Source: Rhodanobacter sp. L36
Lineage (GTDB): Bacteria; Pseudomonadota; Gammaproteobacteria; Xanthomonadales; Rhodanobacteraceae
Assembly: GCF_009765755.1 (NCBI RefSeq)
Contig: NZ_LMUV01000011.1
Coordinates: 1,462,061-1,526,060 of the forward strand
Direction: 5' to 3'
Length of the DNA stretch: 64,000 nt
Shown piece by piece: positions 17,607-26,235 of this stretch. The notes under the pieces are model-generated. The model was not told the DNA's origin and searched no databases. It was given only the letters and a program-made list of their open reading frames with translations. Position 1 is the stretch's first letter; each line of letters starts with the position of its first letter. The translations under genes and the position numbers were made by a program.

Positions 17607-18400
17607 CACCCGATATTTCATCACGTGCACTCGCTGCCGCACGCGACGCCGCTTCGGCCGCGGCCGATATCATTCGCCATTACTGGCAACGCGGCGTAGT
17701 GACCGAATTGAAACCCGACGCGACGCCGGTGACCGTGGCCGATCGCGAAGCCGAACAGGCGATCCGCGACATCCTGCGCACGGCCTTGCCACAGGCGTCG
17801 ATCTACGGCGAGGAGTTCGGCCTCGAAGGCGAACGTGGCGGGTTGATGTGGCTGGTCGATCCGCTCGATGGCACCAAGAGTTTCGTGCGGCGCACGCCGT
17901 TCTTCTCCACCCAGATCGCATTGATGGATGGCGACGAACTCGTGCTCGGCGTTTCCAGTGCGCCGATCTACGGCGAGACGATGTGGGCAAGCGCCGGCGA
18001 AGGTGCGTGGATGGACGGCGAGCGCGTGCAGGTCGCGGACATCACCGCGATGAGCGACGCGTCGATCTCCACCGGCAACATCAAGACGCTGACCGGCGAT
18101 GCGCGCTGGGATGCGCTGGGCGCGCTGATCCGCGACAGCAATCGCATTCGCGGCTACGGCGATTTCTGCCACTACCACCTGCTCGCGCGCGGCTCGCTCG
18201 ATCTGGTGATCGAGTCGGACGTGAACATCCTTGACATCGCAGCGCTCGCGGTGATCGTGCGCGAAGCCGGCGGCGTGTTCACCGATATCGAAGGTGCGCC
18301 ACTGACGCTCGACACGCGCAGCGTGCTTGCCGGTTCACCATCCATCCACGCGCAGGCGCTCTCGCGTTTGCGCCTTTCCAAAAATCCGGAGCAACCGTGA
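17603..18400 (+). CDS. Inositol-monophosphatase family phosphatase, HisN-like
   Basis: A 265-residue metal-dependent phosphatase. The family metal sites are visible: YGEEFGLEG (about residue 72), DPLDGTKSFVRRTPFF (about 89) and the late motif SDVNILDIAAL (about 211). The TKSFVR form with its following TPFFSTQIAL resembles histidinol-phosphatases of the IMPase fold (HisN) more than SuhB. Substrate cannot be fixed from sequence; inositol-1-phosphate or another sugar phosphate remains possible. It overlaps gspN by 4 bases and is followed 1 base later by a small membrane protein gene. Confidence 0.75.
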   Translation: MTPDISSRALAAARDAASAAADIIRHYWQRGVVTELKPDATPVTVADREAEQAIRDILRTALPQASIYGEEFGLEGERGGLMWLVDPLDGTKSFVRRTPFFSTQIALMDGDELVLGVSSAPIYGETMWASAGEGAWMDGERVQVADITAMSDASISTGNIKTLTGDARWDALGALIRDSNRIRGYGDFCHYHLLARGSLDLVIESDVNILDIAALAVIVREAGGVFTDIEGAPLTLDTRSVLAGSPSIHAQALSRLRLSKNPEQP

Positions 18401-18401
18401 C

Positions 18402-18752
18402 ATGAGCGATTTCCCGCAAGCACTGATCTGGCTGGCCAACAATGTTTTCGGCATTCTGGCTTCCATCGCCGGCATCGTAGTGGCGTGCGTGCTGTGGTCG
18501 CGTGCGTCGCGCGCGGCGATGCTTCTGTTGATCGCCTCCATCCTGCAGTTGGTACTGATGATCATCGCGAGCTGGTTCTACGTGGCCTTCCTGCCGCATC
18601 ACGAAGGGGCCATCGACATGGCGCACATGGTGGCCATATCGGGACTCGTGCTTGGGTTCCTGCACGCGATTGTCTACGGCCTGCTGATCTGGGCAATCGC
18701 GACCGGTCGGGGTGTGCAACTGGGGTCGGCGCCGGTCGTGTCGCGAGGCTGA
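18402..18752 (+). CDS. Small integral membrane protein of unknown function
   Basis: 116 residues with three predicted membrane helices: about 13-33 (NVFGILASIAGIVVACVLW), 39-61 (AAMLLLIASILQLVLMII) and 77-103. The ATG at 18402 follows the stop of the upstream phosphatase gene by one base, so the two are cotranscribed. I do not recognise the family. Charged residues are few and no catalytic motif is visible. Confidence 0.6.
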   Translation: MSDFPQALIWLANNVFGILASIAGIVVACVLWSRASRAAMLLLIASILQLVLMIIASWFYVAFLPHHEGAIDMAHMVAISGLVLGFLHAIVYGLLIWAIATGRGVQLGSAPVVSRG

Positions 18753-18766
18753 GCTACAATCGACGG

Positions 18767-19321
18767 ATGCCAAAGCTTCCGATCATCCATGCGACGCGCG
18801 ACGTTCACGACAGCGGATTCCTGAAAGTCGAGCAGCTCGATCTCGAATTTTCCAACGGCGAACGCCGCACGTACGAGCGACTGAAAGGCAGCGGGCTCGG
18901 CGCGGTGATCATCGTGCCGATGCTGGATGACGACACCGTGCTGCTGATCCGCGAATACGGCGCCGGCGTCGGCCGCTACGAACTGGGCCTGCCGAAAGGT
19001 CGGCTCGATCAGGACGAAACGGTGGAGCAGGGCGCCGAGCGCGAGCTGAAAGAAGAGATCGGCTACGGCGCGCATCGATTGAAAATCCTGCATCACCTTT
19101 CGCTGTCGCCGTCGTACATGACGCACATGGCACACGTGGTGATCGCGCGGGATCTCTATCCCGAACGACTGCAAGGCGACGAGCCGGAAGAACTCGAAGT
19201 GGTGCCGTGGAAAATGTCCGAACTGCATACGCTGCTCGGCCGCGACGACGTGACCGAAGGCCGCTCGATCGCGGCGTTGTTCATGGCGCGCGAATATCTC
19301 GCCGGACGTTTCAACGCATGA
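18767..19321 (+). CDS. nudE: ADP compounds hydrolase NudE
   Basis: A 184-residue Nudix hydrolase that splits ADP-ribose, NADH, Ap3A and similar adenosine diphosphate compounds. The Nudix box is GLPKGRLDQDETVEQGAERE followed by LKEEIGYG (about residues 69-96), with the required REL-EE-G pattern. YERLKGSGLGAVIIVP and SYMTHMAHVVIARDLYPE fit NudE. A TACAAT hexamer ends 6 bases before the ATG, so a leaderless transcript is possible. It overlaps the next gene, cysQ, by 4 bases. Confidence 0.88.
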   Translation: MPKLPIIHATRDVHDSGFLKVEQLDLEFSNGERRTYERLKGSGLGAVIIVPMLDDDTVLLIREYGAGVGRYELGLPKGRLDQDETVEQGAERELKEEIGYGAHRLKILHHLSLSPSYMTHMAHVVIARDLYPERLQGDEPEELEVVPWKMSELHTLLGRDDVTEGRSIAALFMAREYLAGRFNA

Positions 19322-20130
19322 GTGCACCTTCGAAATTCGTGCAGCGCATCGGTGACATCGCGCGCTTGGCCGGCGAAGCGATCCTCGACATCTATCGCGG
19401 CGACTTCGCGGTGCAGACCAAGGAAGACGCCTCGCCTTTGACCGCGGCCGATCTTGCGGCGCAGCGCGTGATCATGGCCGGCCTCTCCGAGCTCGATCCA
19501 CTGCTGCCGATCGTCTCGGAAGAAGCCAAGGCGCTGGCGTGGTCCGAGCGCAGGCAATGGTCGCGTTACTGGCTGGTCGATCCACTCGACGGCACGCGCG
19601 AGTTCGTCAAGCGCAACGGCGAGTTCACCGTGAACATCGCGCTGATCGACACCCAGCGTTCGGTGCTCGGCGTGGTGCTGGCGCCGGTCACCGGCGAGTT
19701 GTATGTGGCCGCGCTCGGCGAGGGCACGTGGTTGCAAAGCGAAGCGGGCGCCGACTGGCAAACCGTTCGCACGCGATCGATCGCGCAGCCGCCAGTGCTG
19801 GCCGGCAGCAGGTCGCACGGCACTGCGCAGGAAACCGCATTGGAAGCGTTGCTCGGCACAGGTTACGAACGCGTCCCATTGGGTTCGTCGCTGAAGTTCT
19901 GCCTGATCGCGCGTGGTGGCGCGGACGTCTACTTGCGGCTGGGCCCGACCAGCGAATGGGACACTGCCGCCGCGCAGTGCGTGTTGGAAGAAGCCGGCGG
20001 CGCCGTGCTCGATTTGCAGGGACAACCGTTTCGCTACAACCGTGGTGAATCGTTGCTCAATCCGGAATTCATCGCCATTGGCGATCGCGCGATCGACTGG
20101 AAATCGCGTTTGAAAGCCGCCGGTTTCTGA
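19318..20130 (+). CDS. cysQ: 3'(2'),5'-bisphosphate nucleotidase CysQ
   Basis: Removes the 3' phosphate of PAP, the by-product of sulfate assimilation, in a magnesium-dependent reaction. 270 residues. Metal-binding motifs are DASPLTAADLAA (about residue 38), VSEEAK (about 66) and DPLDGTREFVKRNGEFTVNIAL (broken here as two contiguous parts, about 85-106), with WDTAAAQCVLEEAGG near residue 213. The TREFVKRNGEFTVN form is diagnostic of CysQ within the superfamily. The ATG overlaps the nudE stop (ATGA); the nudE-cysQ pairing is found in other gammaproteobacteria. Confidence 0.92.
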   Translation: MSAPSKFVQRIGDIARLAGEAILDIYRGDFAVQTKEDASPLTAADLAAQRVIMAGLSELDPLLPIVSEEAKALAWSERRQWSRYWLVDPLDGTREFVKRNGEFTVNIALIDTQRSVLGVVLAPVTGELYVAALGEGTWLQSEAGADWQTVRTRSIAQPPVLAGSRSHGTAQETALEALLGTGYERVPLGSSLKFCLIARGGADVYLRLGPTSEWDTAAAQCVLEEAGGAVLDLQGQPFRYNRGESLLNPEFIAIGDRAIDWKSRLKAAGF

Positions 20131-20150
20131 GCGCGGCAACGCGACGAAAC

Positions 20151-20963
20151 ATGACAGACCCGGCTCGCCATCCACTCGACGAACTGCTTGCGATCATGGC
20201 GCGACTGCGCGACCGCGATGGCGGATGCCCGTGGGATGCGCAGCAGAACTTCGCATCCATCGCGCCGTACACCATCGAGGAAGCGTACGAGGTGGCCGAC
20301 GCCATCGATCGCCAGGACTGGACCGATCTGCAGGACGAACTCGGCGATCTGCTGCTGCAGGTCGTGTTTCATGCGCAGATGGCGAAAGAGGCAGGGTTGT
20401 TCGACTTCGCCGATGTGGCACAAGGCATCGGTGACAAGATGCGCCGACGCCATCCGCATGTCTTCGCCGACGTTCGCTATGCCGACGCGGCGGCGCAGAA
20501 GCAGGCGTGGGAAGACATCAAGCGCGTCGAACGCGATGCCAAAGGCCATGTGCCCGATCACAGTGCGCTGGCTGGCGTATCGACAGGCTTGCCGGAGTGG
20601 AAGCGTGCACTGAAATTGCAGCAGCGCGCGGCCGTCACCGGTTTCGACTGGACTGATCCGCAGCCAGTGCTGGCCAAGCTCGCCGAAGAACTCGACGAGG
20701 TGCGGGCAGAGTTCGCTGATGGCGTCGATGCGGCACGACTGGAAGACGAGATAGGCGACATGCTGTTCGTGCTGGTCAATCTCACGCGGCATGCCGGTGT
20801 GGATTTTTCGCAGTCCCTGCGTCATGCGAACCGCAAATTCGAGCGGCGTTTTCGCGCGATGGAAAATCTGGCAGCCGATGACGGCAAGCCGTTTGCCGCA
20901 CACACGCTGGCCGAGCAGGAAGCGCTGTGGCAGCGGGTCAAGGCGCTCGAACGCAAACCCTGA
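20151..20963 (+). CDS. mazG: Nucleoside triphosphate pyrophosphohydrolase MazG
   Basis: A 270-residue all-alpha NTP pyrophosphatase that hydrolyses nucleoside triphosphates to monophosphates. Two MazG repeats are visible. The first has GGCPWDAQQ, EEAYEVADAID and DELGDLLLQVVFHAQM (residues about 25-75), with the glutamate/aspartate metal ligands. The second has EELDEVRAEFADG and EDEIGDMLFVLVNLTRHAGV (about 178-215). It follows cysQ by 20 bases and probably belongs to the same operon. Confidence 0.95.
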   Translation: MTDPARHPLDELLAIMARLRDRDGGCPWDAQQNFASIAPYTIEEAYEVADAIDRQDWTDLQDELGDLLLQVVFHAQMAKEAGLFDFADVAQGIGDKMRRRHPHVFADVRYADAAAQKQAWEDIKRVERDAKGHVPDHSALAGVSTGLPEWKRALKLQQRAAVTGFDWTDPQPVLAKLAEELDEVRAEFADGVDAARLEDEIGDMLFVLVNLTRHAGVDFSQSLRHANRKFERRFRAMENLAADDGKPFAAHTLAEQEALWQRVKALERKP

Positions 20964-21042
20964 GCGACGCCGCTCCTGCGGCCATGCAACCTTTTTGGCG
21001 CGGGTGGCATCCTAGATGCACCGACCTTTCAGGAAATGCGCC

Positions 21043-21816
21043 ATGCGCCGTCTTCTCATCGCCGCACTGCTGTGCGCTCCCGCTGCTGCCTTTGCCGCCG
21101 ACCACTGCAAATTCGAGGCGCCACGCAACCTGCAACTCAATTTGTCGGGCGTGCGCGCCGTGCAGGTCGATGTCCACAGCCACAACCTTCATCTCATCGG
21201 CGGCAGCGCGAGCAGCGCCACGTTGAATGGCAAGGCGTGCGCCTCCGATCAGTCCGCGTTGGACAGCCTGCAGGTCACGCAGCGTCGTGAAGGCGATCAA
21301 CTGCTGATCGATATCGGTGGCGACAATCATTTCTCGTGGCACCTTTTCGGTGGTGACTCGTACGCATATCTCGACATCAACATGCAGATTCCCGCGAATC
21401 TTCCGGTGACGCTGGACGTGGGTTCCGGTGACGCGGAAGCCAGCGGCGTGCAGCAATTGACCGGCACAGTCGGCTCGGGCGATCTGCATGTTCGGCAAAT
21501 ACCGGGCAAGGTCGACGTGAGCGTGGGTTCCGGCGACATCGACGCAAACGATATCGGCAGCCTGAATGTCGGCTCGGTGGGTTCGGGCGACTTCAAGGGC
21601 AACGGCGTTCGCGGCGACGCGCGCATTGGCAGCATCGGCTCGGGTGACGTTACGTTGCGCCAGGTGGGCGGCAGCGTGCATGCCGAAACGCTGGGCTCGG
21701 GCGATCTCAACGTGAGCGATGTCGGTGGCGATCTCAGCCTCGGCGCCAAGGGCAGCGGCGACGTCGACCACTCCAACATCAAGGGCAAGGTGAACCTGCC
21801 CAAAGACGACGACTGA
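21043..21816 (+). CDS. Secreted GIN-domain (DUF2807) beta-repeat protein
   Basis: 257 residues. An N-terminal signal peptide (MRRLLIAALLCAPAAAFAAD) directs export. The second half carries seven copies of a GSGD motif at roughly 18-22 residue spacing (from VGSGDAEAS near residue 127 to KGSGDVDHS near 244), as in the putative head GIN domain family. These are predicted to form a short right-handed beta structure. Function is not known. The ATG at 21043 is preferred over one at 21016 because AGGAAATG lies upstream and the signal peptide begins there. It converges with the anion permease across a REP-like hairpin. Confidence 0.75.
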   Translation: MRRLLIAALLCAPAAAFAADHCKFEAPRNLQLNLSGVRAVQVDVHSHNLHLIGGSASSATLNGKACASDQSALDSLQVTQRREGDQLLIDIGGDNHFSWHLFGGDSYAYLDINMQIPANLPVTLDVGSGDAEASGVQQLTGTVGSGDLHVRQIPGKVDVSVGSGDIDANDIGSLNVGSVGSGDFKGNGVRGDARIGSIGSGDVTLRQVGGSVHAETLGSGDLNVSDVGGDLSLGAKGSGDVDHSNIKGKVNLPKDDD

Positions 21817-21822
21817 TCGCGC

Positions 21823-21890
21823 TTTGTAGGAGCGCACCTTGTGCGCGATGCTTTTGGAAGTCCATCGCGCGCATGGCGCGCTCCTACAAA
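21823..21890. repeat. REP-like inverted repeat, copy 1
   Basis: Left arm 21823-21850 contains TGTAGGAGCGCACCTTGTGC and is answered by the right arm 21863-21890, read on the other strand (...GCGCGCTCCTACAAA). The arms match imperfectly (CACCTTGTG against CGCCATGCG) and enclose a 12-base loop. Each arm is itself a small dyad. The element sits between two convergent genes and its right arm overlaps the last codons and stop of the permease gene. Such GTAGGAGCGC elements are widespread in Pseudomonas and Xanthomonadales intergenic regions. It probably also serves as a bidirectional terminator. Confidence 0.85.
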
Positions 21891-22993
21891 AAGCAGGAAA
21901 CCAGATACACCAGTGGCGCGCAGATCAGCAGGAACGGTATCGACACCAGATGCAGCAATCGCATGCCGCGCGGTTGCCCGGCCAGGCGCAAGGCGATCAG
22001 GTTCGCGAGTGAACCGATCGCCACGCCGAAACCGCCGACGTTCACCGCGATCGCCAGCGCAACGGCATCGGGCGCACGATCGAGCAACAGCACGGTAGCC
22101 GGAACATTGCTGATCACTTGCGAGGCGAAGATGCCGGCAAGGTAGAGCGTCAGCGGCCGGTTGAAATCGAAATGATCGAGCGCGTGTCGCACCTGCGACA
22201 GATCCGCGAAGTGGCCGAGCCCGAGGAAGATCGCGGCGAAGGTCAGCAACAGCAGCCAGTCGATTCGCATCAGACTCTGGCGCGCGAGCAGCGCAAAGAA
22301 CGCGAGCAAGACGATGGCGCCCAGCGCAGCGTGGCCGTATTCCATCAGCAGCACCATCGCCACCAGCGCGAGCATCGAGCCCACGCCGAGCCGATGCGAA
22401 TGCACGTTGCCGTCGATGCCCTCCGGGCTCAGCGTGATCCGCTCGCGCGGCAGCCAGCACCAGGTGAATACCACCAGCATCGCCAGCATGATCGCGGACG
22501 TTGGCAACATGGCCAGCGCAAAACGCAACAGCGGCAGTCCCGAGTGTTGCCAGAGCAGCAGGTTTTGCGGATTGCCGATCGGACTCAGCGTGGAACCGGC
22601 GTTCACCGCGAGCGGTTCGAGCACGACCATGCGCAGGATTGGCAGGTTCGACATCGCACCGATCGCCAGCGTCAGCGGCACGATCAGGAACAGGCTCACG
22701 TCATTGGTCAGCACCATCGACAGCAGCGCGGTCGCCGCCACCAACAGAAGTCCAAGGCTGCGCACGGAATGCGCGCGTGCAACGACGACTGCCGCCGCAT
22801 GTTGCACCATGCCGCTGTCGCGAATGCCCTGGATTGCGATGAGCAATCCGGTCAGGCCGGCGAGCGTCGGCAGTTGCAGCCAGCGCTGGTAATCGGTGAG
22901 CGGTCGCGGGTCGAACAACGCAAGCGCGATGGCGAGCAACGCGAACAGAACGAGCAGCCATTCCGCCTTCAGGCGAGGCCACAAGCTATGCAT
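21884..22993 (-). CDS. SLC13/ArsB-NhaD-type anion permease
   Basis: A polytopic inner-membrane protein of about 369 residues with around ten to eleven hydrophobic helices. LTNDVSLFLIVPLTLAI and AGSTLSPIGNPQNLLLW resemble the paired hairpin motifs of the ion transporter superfamily (CitMHS/ArsB/SLC13), as does the late motif SQVISNVPATVLLL. Substrate is unknown; dicarboxylate, citrate or arsenite-type anions are possible. The start is uncertain: ATG codons at 22993 and 23011 and a TTG at 23032 are in frame, none with a strong ribosome site. It lies 60 bases downstream of the ABC permease gene, same strand. Its stop codon lies inside the REP-like element. Confidence 0.75.
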   Translation of the reverse strand: MHSLWPRLKAEWLLVLFALLAIALALFDPRPLTDYQRWLQLPTLAGLTGLLIAIQGIRDSGMVQHAAAVVVARAHSVRSLGLLLVAATALLSMVLTNDVSLFLIVPLTLAIGAMSNLPILRMVVLEPLAVNAGSTLSPIGNPQNLLLWQHSGLPLLRFALAMLPTSAIMLAMLVVFTWCWLPRERITLSPEGIDGNVHSHRLGVGSMLALVAMVLLMEYGHAALGAIVLLAFFALLARQSLMRIDWLLLLTFAAIFLGLGHFADLSQVRHALDHFDFNRPLTLYLAGIFASQVISNVPATVLLLDRAPDAVALAIAVNVGGFGVAIGSLANLIALRLAGQPRGMRLLHLVSIPFLLICAPLVYLVSCFL

Positions 22994-23053
22994 CGGCAGG
23001 CGCCATGGCATCGTGCATCGTCGGGGCAGCAAGTCCGTGGCGTTGCGGCATCG

Positions 23054-25537
23054 TCATTCTTCCCGCAGCAGGCGCATCGGCGGTGTGCGGATGATTCTGC
23101 GCGTGCCCGCCAGGCCGAGCAACATCACGACGGCTGCCGCGATCAGCGCGCCCAACCCGAGCGGCAACAGCGGCGGCACGAAACCTTCGATGTGAAACAC
23201 CGCGTGGCCGAGCCACAGACCTGCGCCGGCCGCACCGATTGCAGCGGTCAGGCCGGCGACCAGTCCGAGCAGCGCGAACTCGCACGCGGCAGCCACGCGT
23301 AGCTGTGATCGACGCGCACCCAGCGTGCGCAGCAACGCCGCTTCGTGTCGTCGTTCGGCGGCGCTGGCCGCCAGCGCGGCGGCAAGCACCAGCGCACCCG
23401 CGAGCAAACTGAAACCGAGAATCCAGCGCACCGCATTGCCGACGCGATCGACGATTTCGCGCACGCGATCGAGCAACGAATCCACGTCGACCAGACTCAG
23501 GTTGCTGTAGCCACGCGACAACTGCGCCAGCTGTTCGGCATGTCCGCGCGGCACGTAGAAACTGGCCAGCCAGGTGTGCGGCAAACCGTTTGCGTGATCG
23601 GGATCGAGCAGCAGGAAAAAGTTGACGCGGAACGAACTCCAGTCGACTTTGCGGATGCTGGCGACGCGCGCATCGATGCTGCCTTCACCGACATCGAAAC
23701 GCAGTGTGTCGCCGATCTTCAAGCCGAAGATGTCGCGCCACATCGTGTCGATCGAAACTTCCGCGCGCGCCGGATGCGCAGCTTGCCATTGACCGCCGAC
23801 GATCTGGTTGCTCGGCGGCAGTTCGCTGGCCCACGACAATCGCAACTGACGATCCGCCCATTCCTTGCCGCGCTCATCCTGGAACTTCATGCGATCGATC
23901 GATTGCCCATTGATCGCAGTGAGCTTGCCCACCGCGAGCGGCAGCATGTTGAGCTTGCTGCCGCCGATGGCCGCGAGCGTGTGCTCGAAGCCGGCGCGTT
24001 GATCGTCCTGCAGATTCAGCGCAAACCAGTTCGGCGTATCTGCCGGCAACTCCTGTCGCCAACCCTGCAACAGCGATGGCGCGACCACCGCCAGAAGCAA
24101 CAGCGCGCACAGGCCGAGGCTCAACGCCGTGGCCTGCACCAAACTCAACGTGCGCCGACGCGCGAGCGCAGCAAGGCCAAGACGCAATGCGGGGTGTGCG
24201 CCGGGTGCGACGCGACGCGCCAACCACAGCAGCAATGCCGCGAGCAGTGCGGCGATGACCGCGACGCCGAAAAGACTCGCGGCAAGAATACCGGCCAGCG
24301 TGAGCGAACTGCTCTGGCTCCAGATCAGCGCCAGCGCAACCAGCAGCGGAATCAGGTACAGCACATCGAAACGTCGCGCGCGGCGCGTTACGCTCTGGCG
24401 AAACACCGCGACCGGCGGCACCTCGGCAAGGCGCGCCAGCGGCGGCAGGGCGAAACCGACCAGCACCGCAATGCCCATCGCCGCAGCCGCGAACGACGGA
24501 CCCAGCGGCAACACCGTCGGCACGCCGCCGAACAACTGGCTGGCGAACATCCACGCGAGTTGCGACAGGCCAAGCGCGATCAGCAGCCCAAGCCCAGCCG
24601 CAGGAATCGCGAGCGCAGCCAGCGTGCCGAGCAACAAACCGAGCACGCGGCGACGCGATGTACCGAGCGCGCGCAGCAAGGCCACTTCGGATGTCTTGCG
24701 CCGCGCATAGCGTTGCGCCGCGAGCGCAATCGCGACACCGGCGAGCAGTGCCGACAACAACGCAGTGAGTCGGAGAAAGGCGCTCGCGCGATCGAACGCC
24801 GTGCGCATGCGCTCCTGCGTCTGTTCCGGCGTGATCAGTTCTGCGCCTTGCGGCAACGTGGTGGCTTGCGCCCAATTGCGCCAGCCCTGCACAGCGGTGG
24901 GTTCGCCTGCCAGCAACAGGCGATGACGCGCGCGGCTGCCGGTGCCGAGCAGGCCGGCCTGTTCGGCATCGGCCAGGCTCATCAACGCGCGCGGCGCGAG
25001 TGCAAACAGCTCGCCGCCATCGGGTTCGCGCACGAGTTCGGCGGCGATGATCAGCGGACGTCCACCCAGTTGCAGCGGCTGGCCTACTTTGAGATTCAAC
25101 GCGACCAGCGCGCGGTGATCGAGATACACGTGGCCCACGCCGGGTGCGCGCGCAGCAACGGAATGACCGGCTGCATCGGCGAGTTCCAGCGTGCCACGCA
25201 ACGGGTAGTTCGCGTCGGTCGCCTGCACGTCGAGCAGCTGGCTCTGCTGATGGGCGAACGCGACGCTGGGGAAACTCGCGGTGGCGGTGCTGCTCAATCC
25301 GCGTCGCCGACCTTGATCGACGAATGGGGGCGGCAATGCCTGCGGCGAAGAGATGCCGATGTCTCCGCCGATCAATTCGGCTGCGCTCGCCAGCATGCCG
25401 CGTTCGATCCGCGTCGCCAGGGTCGCGACCACACCGAGCGCCACCACCGCCAGCACCAGCGACGCAGCCAGCGTGCGCAGCTCCGGCAAATGCCATTCAC
25501 GACGCAGGCTGCGCAGCGCCAGCAACATCAGCCTCAT
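23054..25537 (-). CDS. ybbP: ABC transporter permease, YbbP/FtsX family
   Basis: An 827-residue permease with an N-terminal anchor (about residues 25-46), a large periplasmic domain, and FtsX-type helix groups near residues 255-435 and 710-815. The two repeats of TSEVALLRALGTSRRRVLGL and HEAALLRTLGARRSQLRVAA are the FtsX coupling motifs. It pairs with the ATPase encoded just upstream (4-base overlap). The YbbA-YbbP system is placed beside tesA in E. coli as well, and is usually thought to extract or move envelope lipids or lipoproteins; its exact substrate is unsettled. Confidence 0.88.
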   Translation of the reverse strand: MRLMLLALRSLRREWHLPELRTLAASLVLAVVALGVVATLATRIERGMLASAAELIGGDIGISSPQALPPPFVDQGRRRGLSSTATASFPSVAFAHQQSQLLDVQATDANYPLRGTLELADAAGHSVAARAPGVGHVYLDHRALVALNLKVGQPLQLGGRPLIIAAELVREPDGGELFALAPRALMSLADAEQAGLLGTGSRARHRLLLAGEPTAVQGWRNWAQATTLPQGAELITPEQTQERMRTAFDRASAFLRLTALLSALLAGVAIALAAQRYARRKTSEVALLRALGTSRRRVLGLLLGTLAALAIPAAGLGLLIALGLSQLAWMFASQLFGGVPTVLPLGPSFAAAAMGIAVLVGFALPPLARLAEVPPVAVFRQSVTRRARRFDVLYLIPLLVALALIWSQSSSLTLAGILAASLFGVAVIAALLAALLLWLARRVAPGAHPALRLGLAALARRRTLSLVQATALSLGLCALLLLAVVAPSLLQGWRQELPADTPNWFALNLQDDQRAGFEHTLAAIGGSKLNMLPLAVGKLTAINGQSIDRMKFQDERGKEWADRQLRLSWASELPPSNQIVGGQWQAAHPARAEVSIDTMWRDIFGLKIGDTLRFDVGEGSIDARVASIRKVDWSSFRVNFFLLLDPDHANGLPHTWLASFYVPRGHAEQLAQLSRGYSNLSLVDVDSLLDRVREIVDRVGNAVRWILGFSLLAGALVLAAALAASAAERRHEAALLRTLGARRSQLRVAAACEFALLGLVAGLTAAIGAAGAGLWLGHAVFHIEGFVPPLLPLGLGALIAAAVVMLLGLAGTRRIIRTPPMRLLREE

Positions 25538-26235
25538 GCGTTGTTTCCCTGCACGGGCGTAAGCACGCGACCTTCATGCAATTCGATGCCGCGGTCACAG
25601 CGCGCGGCGAGCGTTGCATCGTGTGTCACCAGCACCAGTGTGGTGTGGTGATCGCGGTTGAGGCCGAACAGCAAATCGCAGACATGGTGGCCGGTGCGCT
25701 GGTCGAGATTGCCGGTGGGCTCGTCGGCGAACAGGACCCGCGGCGCATGCACGAACGCGCGCGCGATCGCCACGCGTTGCTGCTCGCCGCCAGAAAGTTG
25801 CGCCGGATAGTGTCGGCGGCGCGCAGTCAAACCGACTGCTTCGAGCGCTTCGCGCGCACGCACGCGCGCCGATGGGCTGCCTTCCAGTTCCAGCGGCAGC
25901 ATCACGTTTTCCTCGGCGGTCAGTGCGGGCAGCAAGTGGAACGACTGGAACACGAAGCCGACCAGTCGCCGCCGCACATCGGCACGCGCTTCCTCGTCCA
26001 GTTGCTGCAAGCGGTGACCATCGAGCTGTATGTCGCCAGAGTCGGGCGTGTCCAGCCCGGCGAGCAGGCCGAGCAGGGTGGTCTTGCCCGAACCCGAAGC
26101 GCCGACGATGGCAAAGCTTTCGCCCGGCATGATGCGCAGGCTCACATCGCACAGGATGTCCAGCTTTCCCTCGGGACCGCTGACCGACTTGCTAACATCG
26201 CGGGCTTCAAGAATGGGATGGGACGAATCGCTCAT
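25534..26235 (-). CDS. ybbA: ABC transporter ATPase YbbA
   Basis: A 233-residue ATP-binding subunit of the MacB/LolD-type class. Walker A is GASGSGKT (residues 45-52), the signature is [14 protein letters not shown], Walker B is [12 protein letters not shown], and the Q-loop is [18 protein letters not shown]. The ATG at 26235-26233 shares two bases with the ATG of tesA on the opposite strand (the sequence CATG at 26233-26236). Open frame extends upstream over tesA but without family sequence. The stop overlaps the start of the permease gene by 4 bases. Confidence 0.93.
   Translation of the reverse strand: MSDSSHPILEARDVSKSVSGPEGKLDILCDVSLRIMPGESFAIVGASGSGKTTLLGLLAGLDTPDSGDIQLDGHRLQQLDEEARADVRRRLVGFVFQSFHLLPALTAEENVMLPLELEGSPSARVRAREALEAVGLTARRRHYPAQLSGGEQQRVAIARAFVHAPRVLFADEPTGNLDQRTGHHVCDLLFGLNRDHHTTLVLVTHDATLAARCDRGIELHEGRVLTPVQGNNA

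Noticed and set aside
21400..21790. CRISPR-like regular repeat
   Set aside because: The periodic bases encode the GSGD protein motif; spacers are not unique DNA and the reading frame is intact.
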